Counted from the stretch's first letter, positions 1 to 6,524 are shown. The stretch is 7,803 bases of DNA from an uncultured Collinsella sp. (GCA_902465425.1 CABQNA010000060.1:1-7803); one strand, 5' to 3'. A program made the numbers and translations. The notes: generated by a model from the letters alone, not told the origin.

Positions 1-1250
1 TTCAAGAACGGCAGGTAGATGATGGCGTCCAGCAAGATGATGATCGCAACAAATACCAGGGCGATAAGCTGAAAGTTCGTGGTGATGAAAATGCCGATGG
101 GGGCGGGGGTGGCCCAAGGCACCACGAAGGAGAAACCGTTCATGCCCACGTTATCGATAAAGAACTTGGCAACACTCACGTTGACGCAGCCGGCGGCAAC
201 AAAGGGGATGAGCATGTAGGGGTTAAGAATCATCGGTGCGCCAAAGAGCAGCGGCTCGTTGACAGCAAAGGCAACAGGAACAATCGAGGCCTTACCGACG
301 GCTTTGAGCTGCTTGGACTTCATAAAGAGAATCAGCAGAAGCGGTACGATGAACGTGGCGCCGGTGCCGCCGAACTCACCCACGAGCGACATGTTAAAGG
401 TGAGGGAGTGGGCGGGGTGGCCACCGGCCAGCAGAACCTGCAGGTTCTCGGCCTGGTTGGCAAGACGGATGGGGTCGATGCCCGGCTGGACAATCGAAGG
501 ACCGTGGACACCGATGAACCAGAAGAATGCGGTGGCTGCCTGAATAAGGATGAGTCCGGGGTAGGTCTCTGCTGCAGTGAAGAGCGGGGAGAGCAGTTTG
601 ATAAGCAGCTCGGAGAACGGAACGCCCATGAGGTTGCGCACGATGACATCGATGATGCCGCAGATGATGACGGCGCCGCCAAAGGGAATAATGTCGCGGA
701 AGTTCTGAGCGATGGCGCCCGGGACCTCCTTGGGCAGCTTAATGGTCAGATCGCGCGAGACGCAGAATTTGTAGACCCACACGGTAATGAACGCGGCGAT
801 ATAGGCCGAGAACAGACCGCGCGTGCCCATGCTGGTGCAATCGAAGACCGAAAGTTCGGAGCCGTTGAACTTGGTGGTGAACTGCGTGACTGCGAGCAGC
901 AGCATGCTGCACTGGGCGGCAACCATGGTGGAGCCGTCGTTGAGCACCTTGCCGGCGGGCATGCGACGGTTCATGGAAGCCGTAAAGTTCTTGGCGGTGG
1001 TGCCGGCAACCATGATGCCCATGACGCCCATGGTGAAGTTGTACAGCTTGTTGCACCAGTCGATGAGCGGCTGGGGCAACGTGATGCCGACCACGCCGGG
1101 AAGCGTGGCGATCAGCAGAAAGATCGAAGAGGTGAGGACGATGGGCATGCACCCAAGGAATCCGTCCTTAATGGCCTGGAGGTAGATGTTCCTCGAGATC
1201 TTCTCAAAGAACGGTTGATGCTTTTCGAGCATCTTTACGATGGCGTCCAT
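1..1250 (-). CDS. PTS lactose/cellobiose-family EIIC permease, LacE-like (3' end outside window)
   Basis: This is the membrane permease domain (EIIC) of a lactose/cellobiose-family PTS transporter, which moves a sugar inward while it is phosphorylated. The gene reads right to left from an ATG at 1250, with AAAGGAG (1255-1261) 4 nt upstream. It stays open for 416 codons to the window edge, which is nearly a full EIIC domain. Hydrophobic membrane segments alternate with the family motifs NRRMPAGK, LPKEVPGAIAQNF, FGGTGATFIVP and NEPLLFGAP. His249 (in HGPSIVQP) and Glu332 (in NEP) match the conserved substrate-site His and Glu of ChbC-type EIIC proteins. It is a close paralogue of the lacE product at 2870-4630: 40 of the first 54 residues are identical. 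It also resembles LacE of Firmicutes as I recall that sequence. The window ends where the LacE EIIC domain passes into its linker, so whether an EIIB domain is fused cannot be seen. The substrate is probably a beta-galactoside or beta-glucoside. Repressor 1 is its likely regulator. Confidence 0.93.
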   Translation of the reverse strand, partial: MDAIVKMLEKHQPFFEKISRNIYLQAIKDGFLGCMPIVLTSSIFLLIATLPGVVGITLPQPLIDWCNKLYNFTMGVMGIMVAGTTAKNFTASMNRRMPAGKVLNDGSTMVAAQCSMLLLAVTQFTTKFNGSELSVFDCTSMGTRGLFSAYIAAFITVWVYKFCVSRDLTIKLPKEVPGAIAQNFRDIIPFGGAVIICGIIDVIVRNLMGVPFSELLIKLLSPLFTAAETYPGLILIQAATAFFWFIGVHGPSIVQPGIDPIRLANQAENLQVLLAGGHPAHSLTFNMSLVGEFGGTGATFIVPLLLILFMKSKQLKAVGKASIVPVAFAVNEPLLFGAPMILNPYMLIPFVAAGCVNVSVAKFFIDNVGMNGFSFVVPWATPAPIGIFITTNFQLIALVFVAIIILLDAIIYLPFL

Positions 1251-1351
1251 AGAGCTCCTTTGCTACTTGATGCGCGATGCATGTGGATGGAACTGGTCGT
1301 CGATGGATGGTCAGGACTGCCCGGAAACCTTCCCGCTTAAGGAAGGCATTG

Positions 1352-1375
1352 CGAAATGACAACGTTGTCATTTCG
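1352..1375. promoter_or_regulatory. Perfect 24-bp palindromic operator for a LacI-family repressor
   Basis: Positions 1352-1375 are an exact inverted repeat centred on CG at 1363/1364. The 14-bp core TGACAACGTTGTCA (1357-1370) has the TG-N4-CG-N4-CA form of LacI/GalR operators. It lies between the divergent EIIC gene (start 1250) and repressor 1 (start 1526). The likely role is repression of both, with repressor 1 as the binder. TTGTCA, a near-consensus -35, occurs on both strands within the palindrome, so a promoter may overlap it, but I see no convincing -10 for the EIIC gene. Confidence 0.75.
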
Positions 1376-1377
1376 TT

Positions 1378-1397
1378 AATGACAACGTAAGACATTT
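1378..1397. promoter_or_regulatory. Second, degraded operator copy
   Basis: AATGACAACGT at 1378-1388 exactly repeats the left half of the palindromic operator 23 bp away, about two helical turns. The right half, AAGACATTT, matches poorly and appears shifted by one base. This may be a weak auxiliary site that allows cooperative binding on the same DNA face. It also overlaps a possible rightward promoter: TTGTCA at 1365-1370, a 17-nt spacer, and a poor -10 TAAGAC at 1388-1393. Confidence 0.5.
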
Positions 1398-1424
1398 TTG
1401 GAAGAGCAACAAGGATTTACGGGT

Positions 1425-1451
1425 GAACGGTCGGTATTGTCCGGTAAACGG
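1425..1451 (+). promoter_or_regulatory. 27-nt element shared by both repressor promoters, copy 1
   Basis: This stretch matches 21 of 27 bases, without gaps, with 6450-6476 upstream of repressor 2. Read in 7-base steps from 1424 it is TGAACGG, TCGGTAT, TGTCCGG, TAAACGG, so three of four heptads end in CGG. It ends 5 nt before the candidate -35 TTGAAA at 1457. The position just upstream of -35 suggests an activator site, but the binding factor is unknown. It could also be a relic of a duplicated promoter. Confidence 0.45.
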
Positions 1452-1456
1452 CAAAT

Positions 1457-1483
1457 TTGAAAACCGAGCAGGTAGTGTATGCT
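1457..1483 (+). promoter_or_regulatory. Possible promoter of repressor 1
   Basis: TTGAAA (1457-1462) and TATGCT (1478-1483) are separated by only 15 nt (16 if the -35 is read as TTTGAA). The match is moderate. Its place after the 27-nt element and 40-odd nt before the GTG start parallels the clearer promoter of repressor 2. The alternative inside the operators (TTGTCA 1365-1370, TAAGAC 1388-1393) has a better spacer but a worse -10. Confidence 0.35.
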
Positions 1484-1525
1484 AGAACGCAAAGAACGAT
1501 CGATAGGGAACCGACTGGAGAAGCA

Positions 1526-2536
1526 GTGGCAACGATGGACAAGAAAAGCGTCTCAATGAACGATGTGGCGGTTGCCGCGGGTGTTTCCCTCAAGACGGTG
1601 TCGCGTGTGATCAACGAGCCCGATAGCGTGCGAGAGTCGACGCGCGATAGGGTCCATGCTGCCATGGAAGCGCTTGGGTTCCGGGCGAACTTTGCCGCGC
1701 GTTCACTCAAGTTGGGCCGTTACGGGTGCATCGGCGTGGTGCTGTTCCACTTGTCGGGCGGCAACGTGGACATGATTGACGGTATCGCCGATGCCGCCGC
1801 AGAGCGAGGCTTTGCGCTCACGATGATTAAAAAGCGGGCGGGGGAGAAGATGACCCTTGCCGAAGCGGCACGTAGGATGTCGCAGCTTCCCGTCGACGGC
1901 ATGATTTTCAACCTGCGCCAGATGGTCGATGACTTTGATACCTTTGAGGCGCCGAAAGACCTCAAGACGGTGATTATCACGTCGATGGAGCATCCTACCT
2001 GCTCTACCGTTAGTGACGACCAAGAGGGTGGTGCGCGCATGGCGTGCGAGTACTTCTTAAATCGCGGGCACAAGAACGTGTACTTCGTCTCTGGTAAGAA
2101 AGAGTCGCTGTCGAGCCAGTGTCGTATGAAAGGTTGGCGTGCGGCGCTCGAGGCGCGTGGCATTGAGCCGCCCGAGCCTCTGCAAGGCGATTGGAATGCG
2201 GATAGTGGCTATGCTGCGGGCCTTGTGCTTGCCGATAAACCCGATTGCACGGCGGTCCTCGCTGCTAACGACTGCATGGCAAACGGCGTGATGATGGCTC
2301 TACGTGACAAAGGACTCAGTGTGCCCGATGATGTGTCCGTGATCGGCTTCGACGATGAGCTCTACAAGACGATTCCCAACTCGATTCTGACGTCAGTGAA
2401 GTTTCGCCACCGCGAGCTGGGCGTCCGTGCGCTTAACGAGGTCGTCGCCGGTCTGGAAGCCCCGAGCTCCAGAAGCCGCACGCTCGTCTCAGGCGTGTTG
2501 GTCGAACGTTCCAGCGTAAAGGACCTGCGGGCGTAG
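1526..2536 (+). CDS. LacI-family transcriptional repressor 1
   Basis: This is a LacI/GalR-type sugar-responsive DNA-binding protein of 336 residues, the normal family length. I place the start at GTG 1526 because GGAG (1517-1520) lies 5 nt upstream; ATG 1535 in the same frame is the alternative. The N-terminal helix-turn-helix spans about residues 11-31 (NDVAVAAGVSLKTVSRVIN), with Leu22-Lys23 at the specificity positions. The hinge is near residues 55-62 (NFAARSLK), and its Leu61 is the residue that in this family inserts at the central CG of the operator. A periplasmic-binding-protein-like sugar domain follows, with HPTCSTVSDDQ (about 156-166), GDW (221-223), AANDCMA (246-252) and VIGFDDE (272-278). 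It is paralogous to repressor 2 over its whole length; both end LVERS-x-V-x-D. It is divergent from the left-hand EIIC gene and probably represses that gene and itself through the operators at 1352-1397. The inducer is unknown, perhaps a phosphorylated beta-galactoside. Confidence 0.93.
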   Translation: MATMDKKSVSMNDVAVAAGVSLKTVSRVINEPDSVRESTRDRVHAAMEALGFRANFAARSLKLGRYGCIGVVLFHLSGGNVDMIDGIADAAAERGFALTMIKKRAGEKMTLAEAARRMSQLPVDGMIFNLRQMVDDFDTFEAPKDLKTVIITSMEHPTCSTVSDDQEGGARMACEYFLNRGHKNVYFVSGKKESLSSQCRMKGWRAALEARGIEPPEPLQGDWNADSGYAAGLVLADKPDCTAVLAANDCMANGVMMALRDKGLSVPDDVSVIGFDDELYKTIPNSILTSVKFRHRELGVRALNEVVAGLEAPSSRSRTLVSGVLVERSSVKDLRA

Positions 2537-2553
2537 ACGTGCTCGGCTTGTTC

Positions 2554-2610
2554 ATCTTAATCTGTAACAGTTAGGACCGAAAATCCCTGCTAGATGTTAT
2601 AGATTGAGAT
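2554..2610. repeat. Long hairpin repeat, class A, copy 1
   Basis: This is an imperfect inverted repeat. The left arm 2554-2569 pairs with 2595-2610 over 16 bp, with two G-T pairs. After one mismatch, 2571-2574 pairs with 2590-2593. The arm core is ATCTGTAACA. It begins 17 bp after the stop codon of repressor 1 and is the first of three units whose cores start at 2560, 2641 and 2720. The centre (TAGGACCGAAAA...) marks it as class A, like the units at 2710 and 7724. No T-run follows, so it is not a typical terminator. Confidence 0.8.
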
Positions 2611-2635
2611 CTTTCGGCTCGGCTTATTCCGTTTG

Positions 2636-2690
2636 TCTCGATCTGTAACATCTAAGCGGTCAAAAGCGGTCTACATGTTACAGATTGAGA
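2636..2690. repeat. Long hairpin repeat, class B, copy 2
   Basis: The arms 2636-2651 and 2675-2690 pair over 16 bp with one G-T pair. The centre differs from class A and carries AGCGGTC twice, separated by AAA (2655-2671). The 23 bases 2628-2650, which include the left arm and its flank, are identical to 7636-7658 after repressor 2. This shows that the class B unit is a defined sequence and not just any palindrome. Confidence 0.8.
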
Positions 2691-2709
2691 TTTTCGGCTT
2701 GGCCTGTGC

Positions 2710-2774
2710 GTTCACCTCGATCTGTAACAGCTAGGACCAAAAAACTCGGCTAGATGTTACGGATCGAGGTGAAC
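2710..2774. repeat. Long hairpin repeat, class A, copy 3 (best paired)
   Basis: This is the longest hairpin of the set. Arms 2710-2729 and 2755-2774 pair over 20 bp with one G-T pair, and 2731-2734 pairs with 2750-2753 after a single mismatch. The outer arm GTTCACCTCGA and its partner are exact complements. The outer arm changes have occurred on both sides relative to the other copies, which suggests that the pairing itself is maintained. Confidence 0.82.
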
Positions 2775-2792
2775 AGGAGGACGGGTGCGGTC

Positions 2793-2837
2793 TAAACAAA
2801 ATGGCCCGCGCATCACACATCGATGCACGGGCCATTT
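2793..2837 (-). terminator. Rho-independent terminator of the lacG-lacE operon (possibly bidirectional)
   Basis: On the minus strand, downstream of the lacE stop codon, AAATGGCCCG (forward 2828-2837) pairs with CGGGCCATTT (forward 2799-2808). After one non-paired position a further GCATC/GATGC helix closes a 7-nt loop (2815-2821). A T-rich tail, TTTTGTTT, follows toward 2794. On the plus strand the same hairpin is followed by TTTATTGT, so it may also stop transcripts from repressor 1, whose gene converges on lacE. Confidence 0.9.
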
Positions 2838-2869
2838 ATTGTCTGCGAGCGGCAGGTGGTGTCAGCGTC

Positions 2870-4630
2870 TTATGCCTCGAGGTTTTCCTCGATCCAGGCG
2901 ACGGCACCCTTGGGATCCTTAGTGAGGTCGATGTACTGTTTGCCCTTGGGCGACAGCAGCGTGATGCCCAGGCGGTCGGTGTCGGCCTTCATCTCGTTGT
3001 AATAGGTGCGAACCTGCGGAGCCAGGACGATGACGTTGTACTGGTCCATGATGGCGTAGTGGCTGCCGTAGGCACCGGCGTTGGCGGTAATGTCGATGCC
3101 CAGCTCGTCGGCGCCTTCCTTAAGCGCGTTGGCGAGCAGTGCAGAGGTGCCGGCGCCAGCGCACAGAACCAGAACCCTCAGGTCCTTGCCCTTAAGGGCG
3201 GACGGAGCTGCGGAGGCCTCAGTGGCAGAAGCGGTCTCGACAACGGGAGCCTCAACGGCGGGGGCGGCAGCGGTCTTGACGGCCTTGGTCTCCTCGGCCT
3301 CTTCTTCGGCCAGGGTCTCGGCCTCCTGCTTGCACAGGACGTTGTCGTAGGCCTTGCAGAACGGGTAGTAGATCAAGAAGTCAACGACCAGCAGGACGAC
3401 AACCAGGACCAGAGAGATCGGCTGGAAGTTGGTGTCGATGAAGGTGCCGATCGGTCCGGGGAGTGCCCACGGCATGGCATAGATAAAGCCGTTCATGCCC
3501 AAAAAGTCGATGAAGAACTTACCAATGAGGACGTTGGCCACGGGGGCAAACAGGAACGGAATCAGGAAGTACGGGTTGAGGATGATGGGCGCGGCGAACA
3601 GCAGCGGCTCGTTGACGGCGAACATCACGGGTACGACAGAGGCTTTGCCGACGGCCTTGAGCTGCTTGGAGCGCATAAAGAGCAGGAAGATGATCGGGAC
3701 AATGAACGTGGCGCCGGTGCCGCCGAGTTCGCCGATGTAGTTACCGAAGTTCTCGGTCAGGGCGAGGGCGGGGTGACCGCCGGCCTGCAGCGTGGCGAGG
3801 TTGGTAGTGATGTTGCCAAACAGCGCGGCGTTGAGGGCAGGCTTAACGACCGAGGGGCCGTGGATGCCCATGAACCAGAACAGCGGGATCATGAACCAGA
3901 TGAGGGCGAGGCCGGCGTAGGAATCGGCAGCGGCGAACAGCGGGCTCACCAGCGTGGAGATGACGTTGGCAAACGGGACGGCCAAGCAGGTGCGGCAGAT
4001 AACGTCGATGACGGCGACAAACAGGATGGAGAAGCTGAAGGCGAAGATGTCGCGGAAGTTCTGGGCGATGGCGCCGGGGACTTCTTTGGGCAGCTTGATG
4101 GTGATGTCTCGCTTAATGCAGAAGGCATAGATGTTGACCGTGGCAAATGCGGCGACAAAGGAGCTCAGCAGGCCCTTGGTGCCCATGTTGTCGGTAAAGA
4201 ACACCGAGACATCGGCGCCGTCGATCTTGGCACTCGTCTGGGTAACGGCCAAGATGAGCATAGCGCACATGGCGGCGACCATGGTGCTCGTGGCGTTGAT
4301 GGCCTTGCCGGCAGGCATGCGGCGGTTCTTGGAGCCGGTCAGCGCGCTTGCGGTGGTGCCGGCGACCATGATGCCCACGACGCCCATCGTGAAGTTGTAA
4401 ACCTTGTTGCAGAAGTTCACGACGTCGACGTTCCACCAGTCGGGCAGCGTAAAGCCGCCGACCGTGGCGACAACGCCCGGCAGGGTTGAAATAAGCAGGA
4501 AGACAGAAGAAGACAGGATGATGGGCATTGCTGCCAAAAAGCCGTCTTTAATGGCCTGAAGGTAGATGTTCTTAGAGACCTTGTCGAAGTACGGCTGACC
4601 TTTCTCCAAGAACTTAACGATCGATTCCAT
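2870..4630 (-). CDS. lacE: PTS lactose-specific EIICB permease (LacE)
   Basis: This membrane protein imports lactose and phosphorylates it to lactose-6-phosphate, taking phosphate from HPr and EIIA. It has 586 residues, close to LacE proteins of Firmicutes. Residues 1-432 are the EIIC domain, with His257 (HGPSVVKP) and Glu341 (NEPLLFAAP) at the conserved substrate positions. Residues 433-480 form an Ala/Glu-rich linker, and 483-586 are the EIIB domain. The phosphorylated cysteine is Cys490 in LRVLVLCAGAGTSALLANAL. EIICB fusion, the GGTGATFIVP motif and the EIIB segments YGSHYAIM and VIVLAPQV agree with LacE as I recall it. The ATG at 4630 has AGAGGAG (4639-4645) 8 nt upstream. It lies 176 bp downstream of lacG on the same strand, with a good terminator after it and no clear promoter of its own. 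That fits a lacG-lacE operon. No EIIA (lacF) gene is in the window. Confidence 0.95.
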   Translation of the reverse strand: MESIVKFLEKGQPYFDKVSKNIYLQAIKDGFLAAMPIILSSSVFLLISTLPGVVATVGGFTLPDWWNVDVVNFCNKVYNFTMGVVGIMVAGTTASALTGSKNRRMPAGKAINATSTMVAAMCAMLILAVTQTSAKIDGADVSVFFTDNMGTKGLLSSFVAAFATVNIYAFCIKRDITIKLPKEVPGAIAQNFRDIFAFSFSILFVAVIDVICRTCLAVPFANVISTLVSPLFAAADSYAGLALIWFMIPLFWFMGIHGPSVVKPALNAALFGNITTNLATLQAGGHPALALTENFGNYIGELGGTGATFIVPIIFLLFMRSKQLKAVGKASVVPVMFAVNEPLLFAAPIILNPYFLIPFLFAPVANVLIGKFFIDFLGMNGFIYAMPWALPGPIGTFIDTNFQPISLVLVVVLLVVDFLIYYPFCKAYDNVLCKQEAETLAEEEAEETKAVKTAAAPAVEAPVVETASATEASAAPSALKGKDLRVLVLCAGAGTSALLANALKEGADELGIDITANAGAYGSHYAIMDQYNVIVLAPQVRTYYNEMKADTDRLGITLLSPKGKQYIDLTKDPKGAVAWIEENLEA

Positions 4631-4738
4631 AGTTCACGCTCCTCTTTGCATGAAATCTTAATGGCATGGACATTGAAAACCTATATGGTCTCCCGCTTGC
4701 TAAAAGCCCGGGTGCAGGCGGGGTCGGTCCCAGGGGGA

Positions 4739-4785
4739 GAGAGGGGAGCGGCTGGGTTTGTATCGCATAGGGCCGCTCCCTTCTC
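4739..4785 (-). other. Intercistronic stem-loop between lacG and lacE
   Basis: Positions 4739-4752 pair with 4772-4785 over 14 bp with one G-T pair and a 19-nt loop. On the minus-strand transcript it lies just after the lacG stop. The following bases are C-rich (TCCCCCTGG), not a T-run, so it is unlikely to be a full intrinsic terminator. It may protect the lacG message from 3' decay or set the lacG:lacE ratio. The remaining gap (4631-4738) shows only the lacE ribosome binding site. Confidence 0.6.
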
Positions 4786-4806
4786 GGGAGAAAGCGAGGC
4801 GATGCG

Positions 4807-6249
4807 CTACTGCGCGTCCGCCATGGTGTCGGCGAGCTCCTTGTACCAGAGTGCCGACTGCTTGATGTAGCGTTTTTGCGTGTCGAAGTCGATGTAGAAC
4901 AGGCCGTAGCGCTTGTTATAGCCATTGGCCCACGAGAACTGGTCCTGCAGGCTCCAGATAAAGTAGCCCTGGACGTCGACGCCCTCGGCGCGCGCCTGGA
5001 GCACCTTCTCCATGTGCTGGTCGACAAAGTCGATGCGCTCGGGATCGGCGACGATGCCGTTTGCGTCGGGCTCGGGGTCCTTGTGGCCCAGGCCGTTTTC
5101 GGTGATATAGATGACGGGGAGGTTGGGATAGGTGGCGCTGATGCGCTTGAGCGTGTCGTAGAGGCCTTGCGGGTAGATGAGCCAATCCCAGTCGGTGGTG
5201 GGGATACCCGGCATATCGACCTGCTGCCCGACGCCCTTAAACTTAAAGCACGAGGTGCCCTTGTCTCCGGTGCCGTTAAAGCTGTTGGTGGACTCGCCAT
5301 CGTAGGCGGCGATAAACGCCGACTGATAGTAGTTGAGGCCGAACATATCGTTGCGGGGCGCCGCCTTGGCGAGCTCCTCCATGTCGCTGTCCTCAACCGT
5401 AAGTGTGGCGTTGTTGGCACGCAGAATCTCGTTGATGAGTGAGAGGGTGCGCGCGGAGTAGTGGCCCAGGAAGGCGCCGTCCATGATGAAGTCGGTGTAG
5501 AAGGCGTTGTACAGGTCGGCGGCGTGCTGGTCGGCGGGCGAGTCGGTGGCAGGATATGCCGGCGTCAGGACGTTGACCATGCCAATGCGTCCGCCCAGGT
5601 GCTCGGTCTCGTCAAGATCCTTATACAGGTTGACGGCGCGGGCGTGGGCAACGAGCTCGTTGTGCTGGCTCTGGATGCCGCTCGTCACATCAAAGTGATG
5701 GTTGGGCGGGAAGTTGCCTTGGATGTATTGGGAGTGCGAGAGGCTGATGAGCTCGTTGATGGTGAACCAATTCTTGACCTCGCGGAACTCGCGGAAGCAG
5801 AACTCGGCATAGCGCACATAGGCGTCGACGGTCTTGCGGTTGAGCCAGTCGCCCTGGTTGAACAGGGCGGCGGGGGAGTCAAAGTGATGCAGGGACACAT
5901 AGGGCTCGACGCCATACTTTTTGCAGCAGGCGAACAGCTCGTGGTAGTGCTTAACGCCCTCGGCGAGGGGCTCGGCATCGTCGCCGTTGGGGAAGATGCG
6001 GGTCCAGGCGATGGACACACGGATGGCGTTGAGTCCATGCTCGGCAGAAAGGCGGATATCCTCCTCGTAGCGGTTGTAGAAATCACTGGCCGGGTCGGGC
6101 AAAAAGCGACCCTGGGCGACAAGGTAATCGTCCCACATGGTCTTACCCTTGCCTGCCACCTTCGTGGAACCTTCCGTTTGGTACGCGGCGGTTGCGGCGC
6201 CCCAAACAAAGCCCTTCGGCAGCTGCTGTACGCGGTTTAGCAAAGACAT
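4807..6249 (-). CDS. lacG: 6-phospho-beta-galactosidase, glycoside hydrolase family 1 (LacG)
   Basis: This cytosolic enzyme hydrolyses lactose-6-phosphate to glucose and galactose-6-phosphate. It is 480 residues long, the usual GH1 length, with no signal peptide. The N-terminal motif GFVWGAATAAYQTEG is typical of GH1. Glu166 (TINEL) is the predicted acid/base and Glu384 (YITENGL) the nucleophile. Near the C terminus, Ser439, Lys446 and Tyr448 in FSWANGYNKRYGLFY line up with the phosphate-binding Ser428, Lys435 and Tyr437 of the Lactococcus enzyme. Trp440 matches Trp429, which favours galactosides over glucosides. PASDFY and YIDFDTQKRY are also LacG-like. The ATG at 6249 has AGAGGG (6259-6264) 9 nt upstream. 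It is first in the operon with lacE and divergent from repressor 2, with operators between them. A 6-phospho-beta-glucosidase is the alternative, made less likely by Trp440 and the lacE partner. Confidence 0.93.
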   Translation of the reverse strand: MSLLNRVQQLPKGFVWGAATAAYQTEGSTKVAGKGKTMWDDYLVAQGRFLPDPASDFYNRYEEDIRLSAEHGLNAIRVSIAWTRIFPNGDDAEPLAEGVKHYHELFACCKKYGVEPYVSLHHFDSPAALFNQGDWLNRKTVDAYVRYAEFCFREFREVKNWFTINELISLSHSQYIQGNFPPNHHFDVTSGIQSQHNELVAHARAVNLYKDLDETEHLGGRIGMVNVLTPAYPATDSPADQHAADLYNAFYTDFIMDGAFLGHYSARTLSLINEILRANNATLTVEDSDMEELAKAAPRNDMFGLNYYQSAFIAAYDGESTNSFNGTGDKGTSCFKFKGVGQQVDMPGIPTTDWDWLIYPQGLYDTLKRISATYPNLPVIYITENGLGHKDPEPDANGIVADPERIDFVDQHMEKVLQARAEGVDVQGYFIWSLQDQFSWANGYNKRYGLFYIDFDTQKRYIKQSALWYKELADTMADAQ

Positions 6250-6357
6250 ATGTATACACCCTCTCGTCTCACTGTTCGATATTGTGCGTTTGCGCTCAGG
6301 AGGCTCCCTGGTTAGCGTTCAGCGGTGAAAAAGCCCGATAAACACTATCTTAAAATG

Positions 6358-6386
6358 ATTAGAACCAAAATGAGCACGTGAACATT
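6358..6386 (-). promoter_or_regulatory. Possible lacG promoter overlapping operator O1
   Basis: On the minus strand TCTAAT (forward 6358-6363) matches the -10 consensus at five of six bases. No good -35 stands 16-18 nt upstream, so the call is weak. If it is right, operator O1 (6371-6384) fills the spacer, the classic place for a repressor to block RNA polymerase. The leader to the lacG ATG would be about 100 nt; I saw no riboswitch or antiterminator fold in it. Confidence 0.3.
6371..6384. promoter_or_regulatory. LacI-type operator O1
   Basis: TGAGCACGTGAACA has the TG-N4-CG-N4-CA form of LacI-family operators. It shares the left half TGAGCACG with O2 and O3. It lies on the lacG side of the divergent region, so repressor 2 is the likely binder. 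Confidence 0.65.
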
Positions 6387-6392
6387 TGACAA

Positions 6393-6406
6393 TGAGCACG
6401 TTAACA
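6393..6406. promoter_or_regulatory. LacI-type operator O2
   Basis: TGAGCACGTTAACA differs from O1 at one base and starts 22 bp from it, about two helical turns. Two dimers could therefore bind the same face of the DNA next to the lacG promoter. Confidence 0.65.
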
Positions 6407-6449
6407 TCCGGCTGGGATGTATAGAAACAAAACAACTTCAAACAGCCGC

Positions 6450-6476
6450 GAACGGTTGTATTTGTTCGGTAAGCGG
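6450..6476 (+). promoter_or_regulatory. 27-nt element shared by both repressor promoters, copy 2
   Basis: This is the partner of 1425-1451, with 21 of 27 identical bases and no gap. In 7-base steps from 6449 it reads CGAACGG, TTGTATT, TGTTCGG, TAAGCGG. It ends 6 nt before the -35 TTGACA of repressor 2, almost the same offset as in the first copy. An activator site is the simplest reading; no regulator is identified. Confidence 0.45.
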
Positions 6477-6482
6477 TTTTGA

Positions 6483-6512
6483 TTGACAGAAGTTTTCATG
6501 TTGTGGTATATG
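6483..6512 (+). promoter_or_regulatory. Promoter of repressor 2
   Basis: TTGACA (6483-6488) is a full consensus -35. TATATG (6507-6512) is the -10, after an 18-nt spacer. Transcription would start near 6519, with operator O3 right after it, so the repressor should shut off its own gene. Confidence 0.65.
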
Positions 6513-6524
6513 GCTCGGGTATCA

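Noticed and set aside
408..1340. Plus-strand open frame opposite the left-hand EIIC gene
   Set aside because: It has His/Asp/Gly-rich, membrane-unlike composition and no ribosome site. It lies fully antisense to a well-supported permease gene.
1457..1525. Upstream extension of repressor 1 from a TTG at 1457
   Set aside because: The frame is open but lacks a ribosome site, overlaps the candidate promoter and adds residues that LacI proteins do not have before the helix-turn-helix.
2554..2774. CRISPR array
   Set aside because: The units are inverted repeats with conserved centres, not identical direct repeats with unique spacers. No cas genes are nearby.
2554..2774. Integron attC sites or IS terminal repeats
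   Set aside because: The arms lack the GTTRRRY/RYYYAAC pattern of attC sites, and no cassette, integrase or transposase frame lies between or next to them.
2554..2774. Series of rho-independent terminators
   Set aside because: None of the hairpins is followed by a T-run on either strand. The real terminator is the separate hairpin at 2793-2837.
2801..4489. Long plus-strand open frame of 562 codons opposite lacE
   Set aside because: Its translation is a low-complexity Gly/Asp/Glu/Arg-rich string with no recognisable domain. It begins inside the terminator hairpin and mirrors the third-position GC of lacE. It is a shadow frame.
5461..6240. Plus-strand open frame opposite lacG
   Set aside because: It is a Val/Gly/Glu-rich shadow of a strongly conserved GH1 coding region; no family features are visible.
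6250..6357. Antiterminator (BglG/LicT type) or riboswitch in the lacG leader
   Set aside because: I found no antiterminator-type sequence, no overlapping terminator and no T-run in the leader. No antiterminator gene is present.
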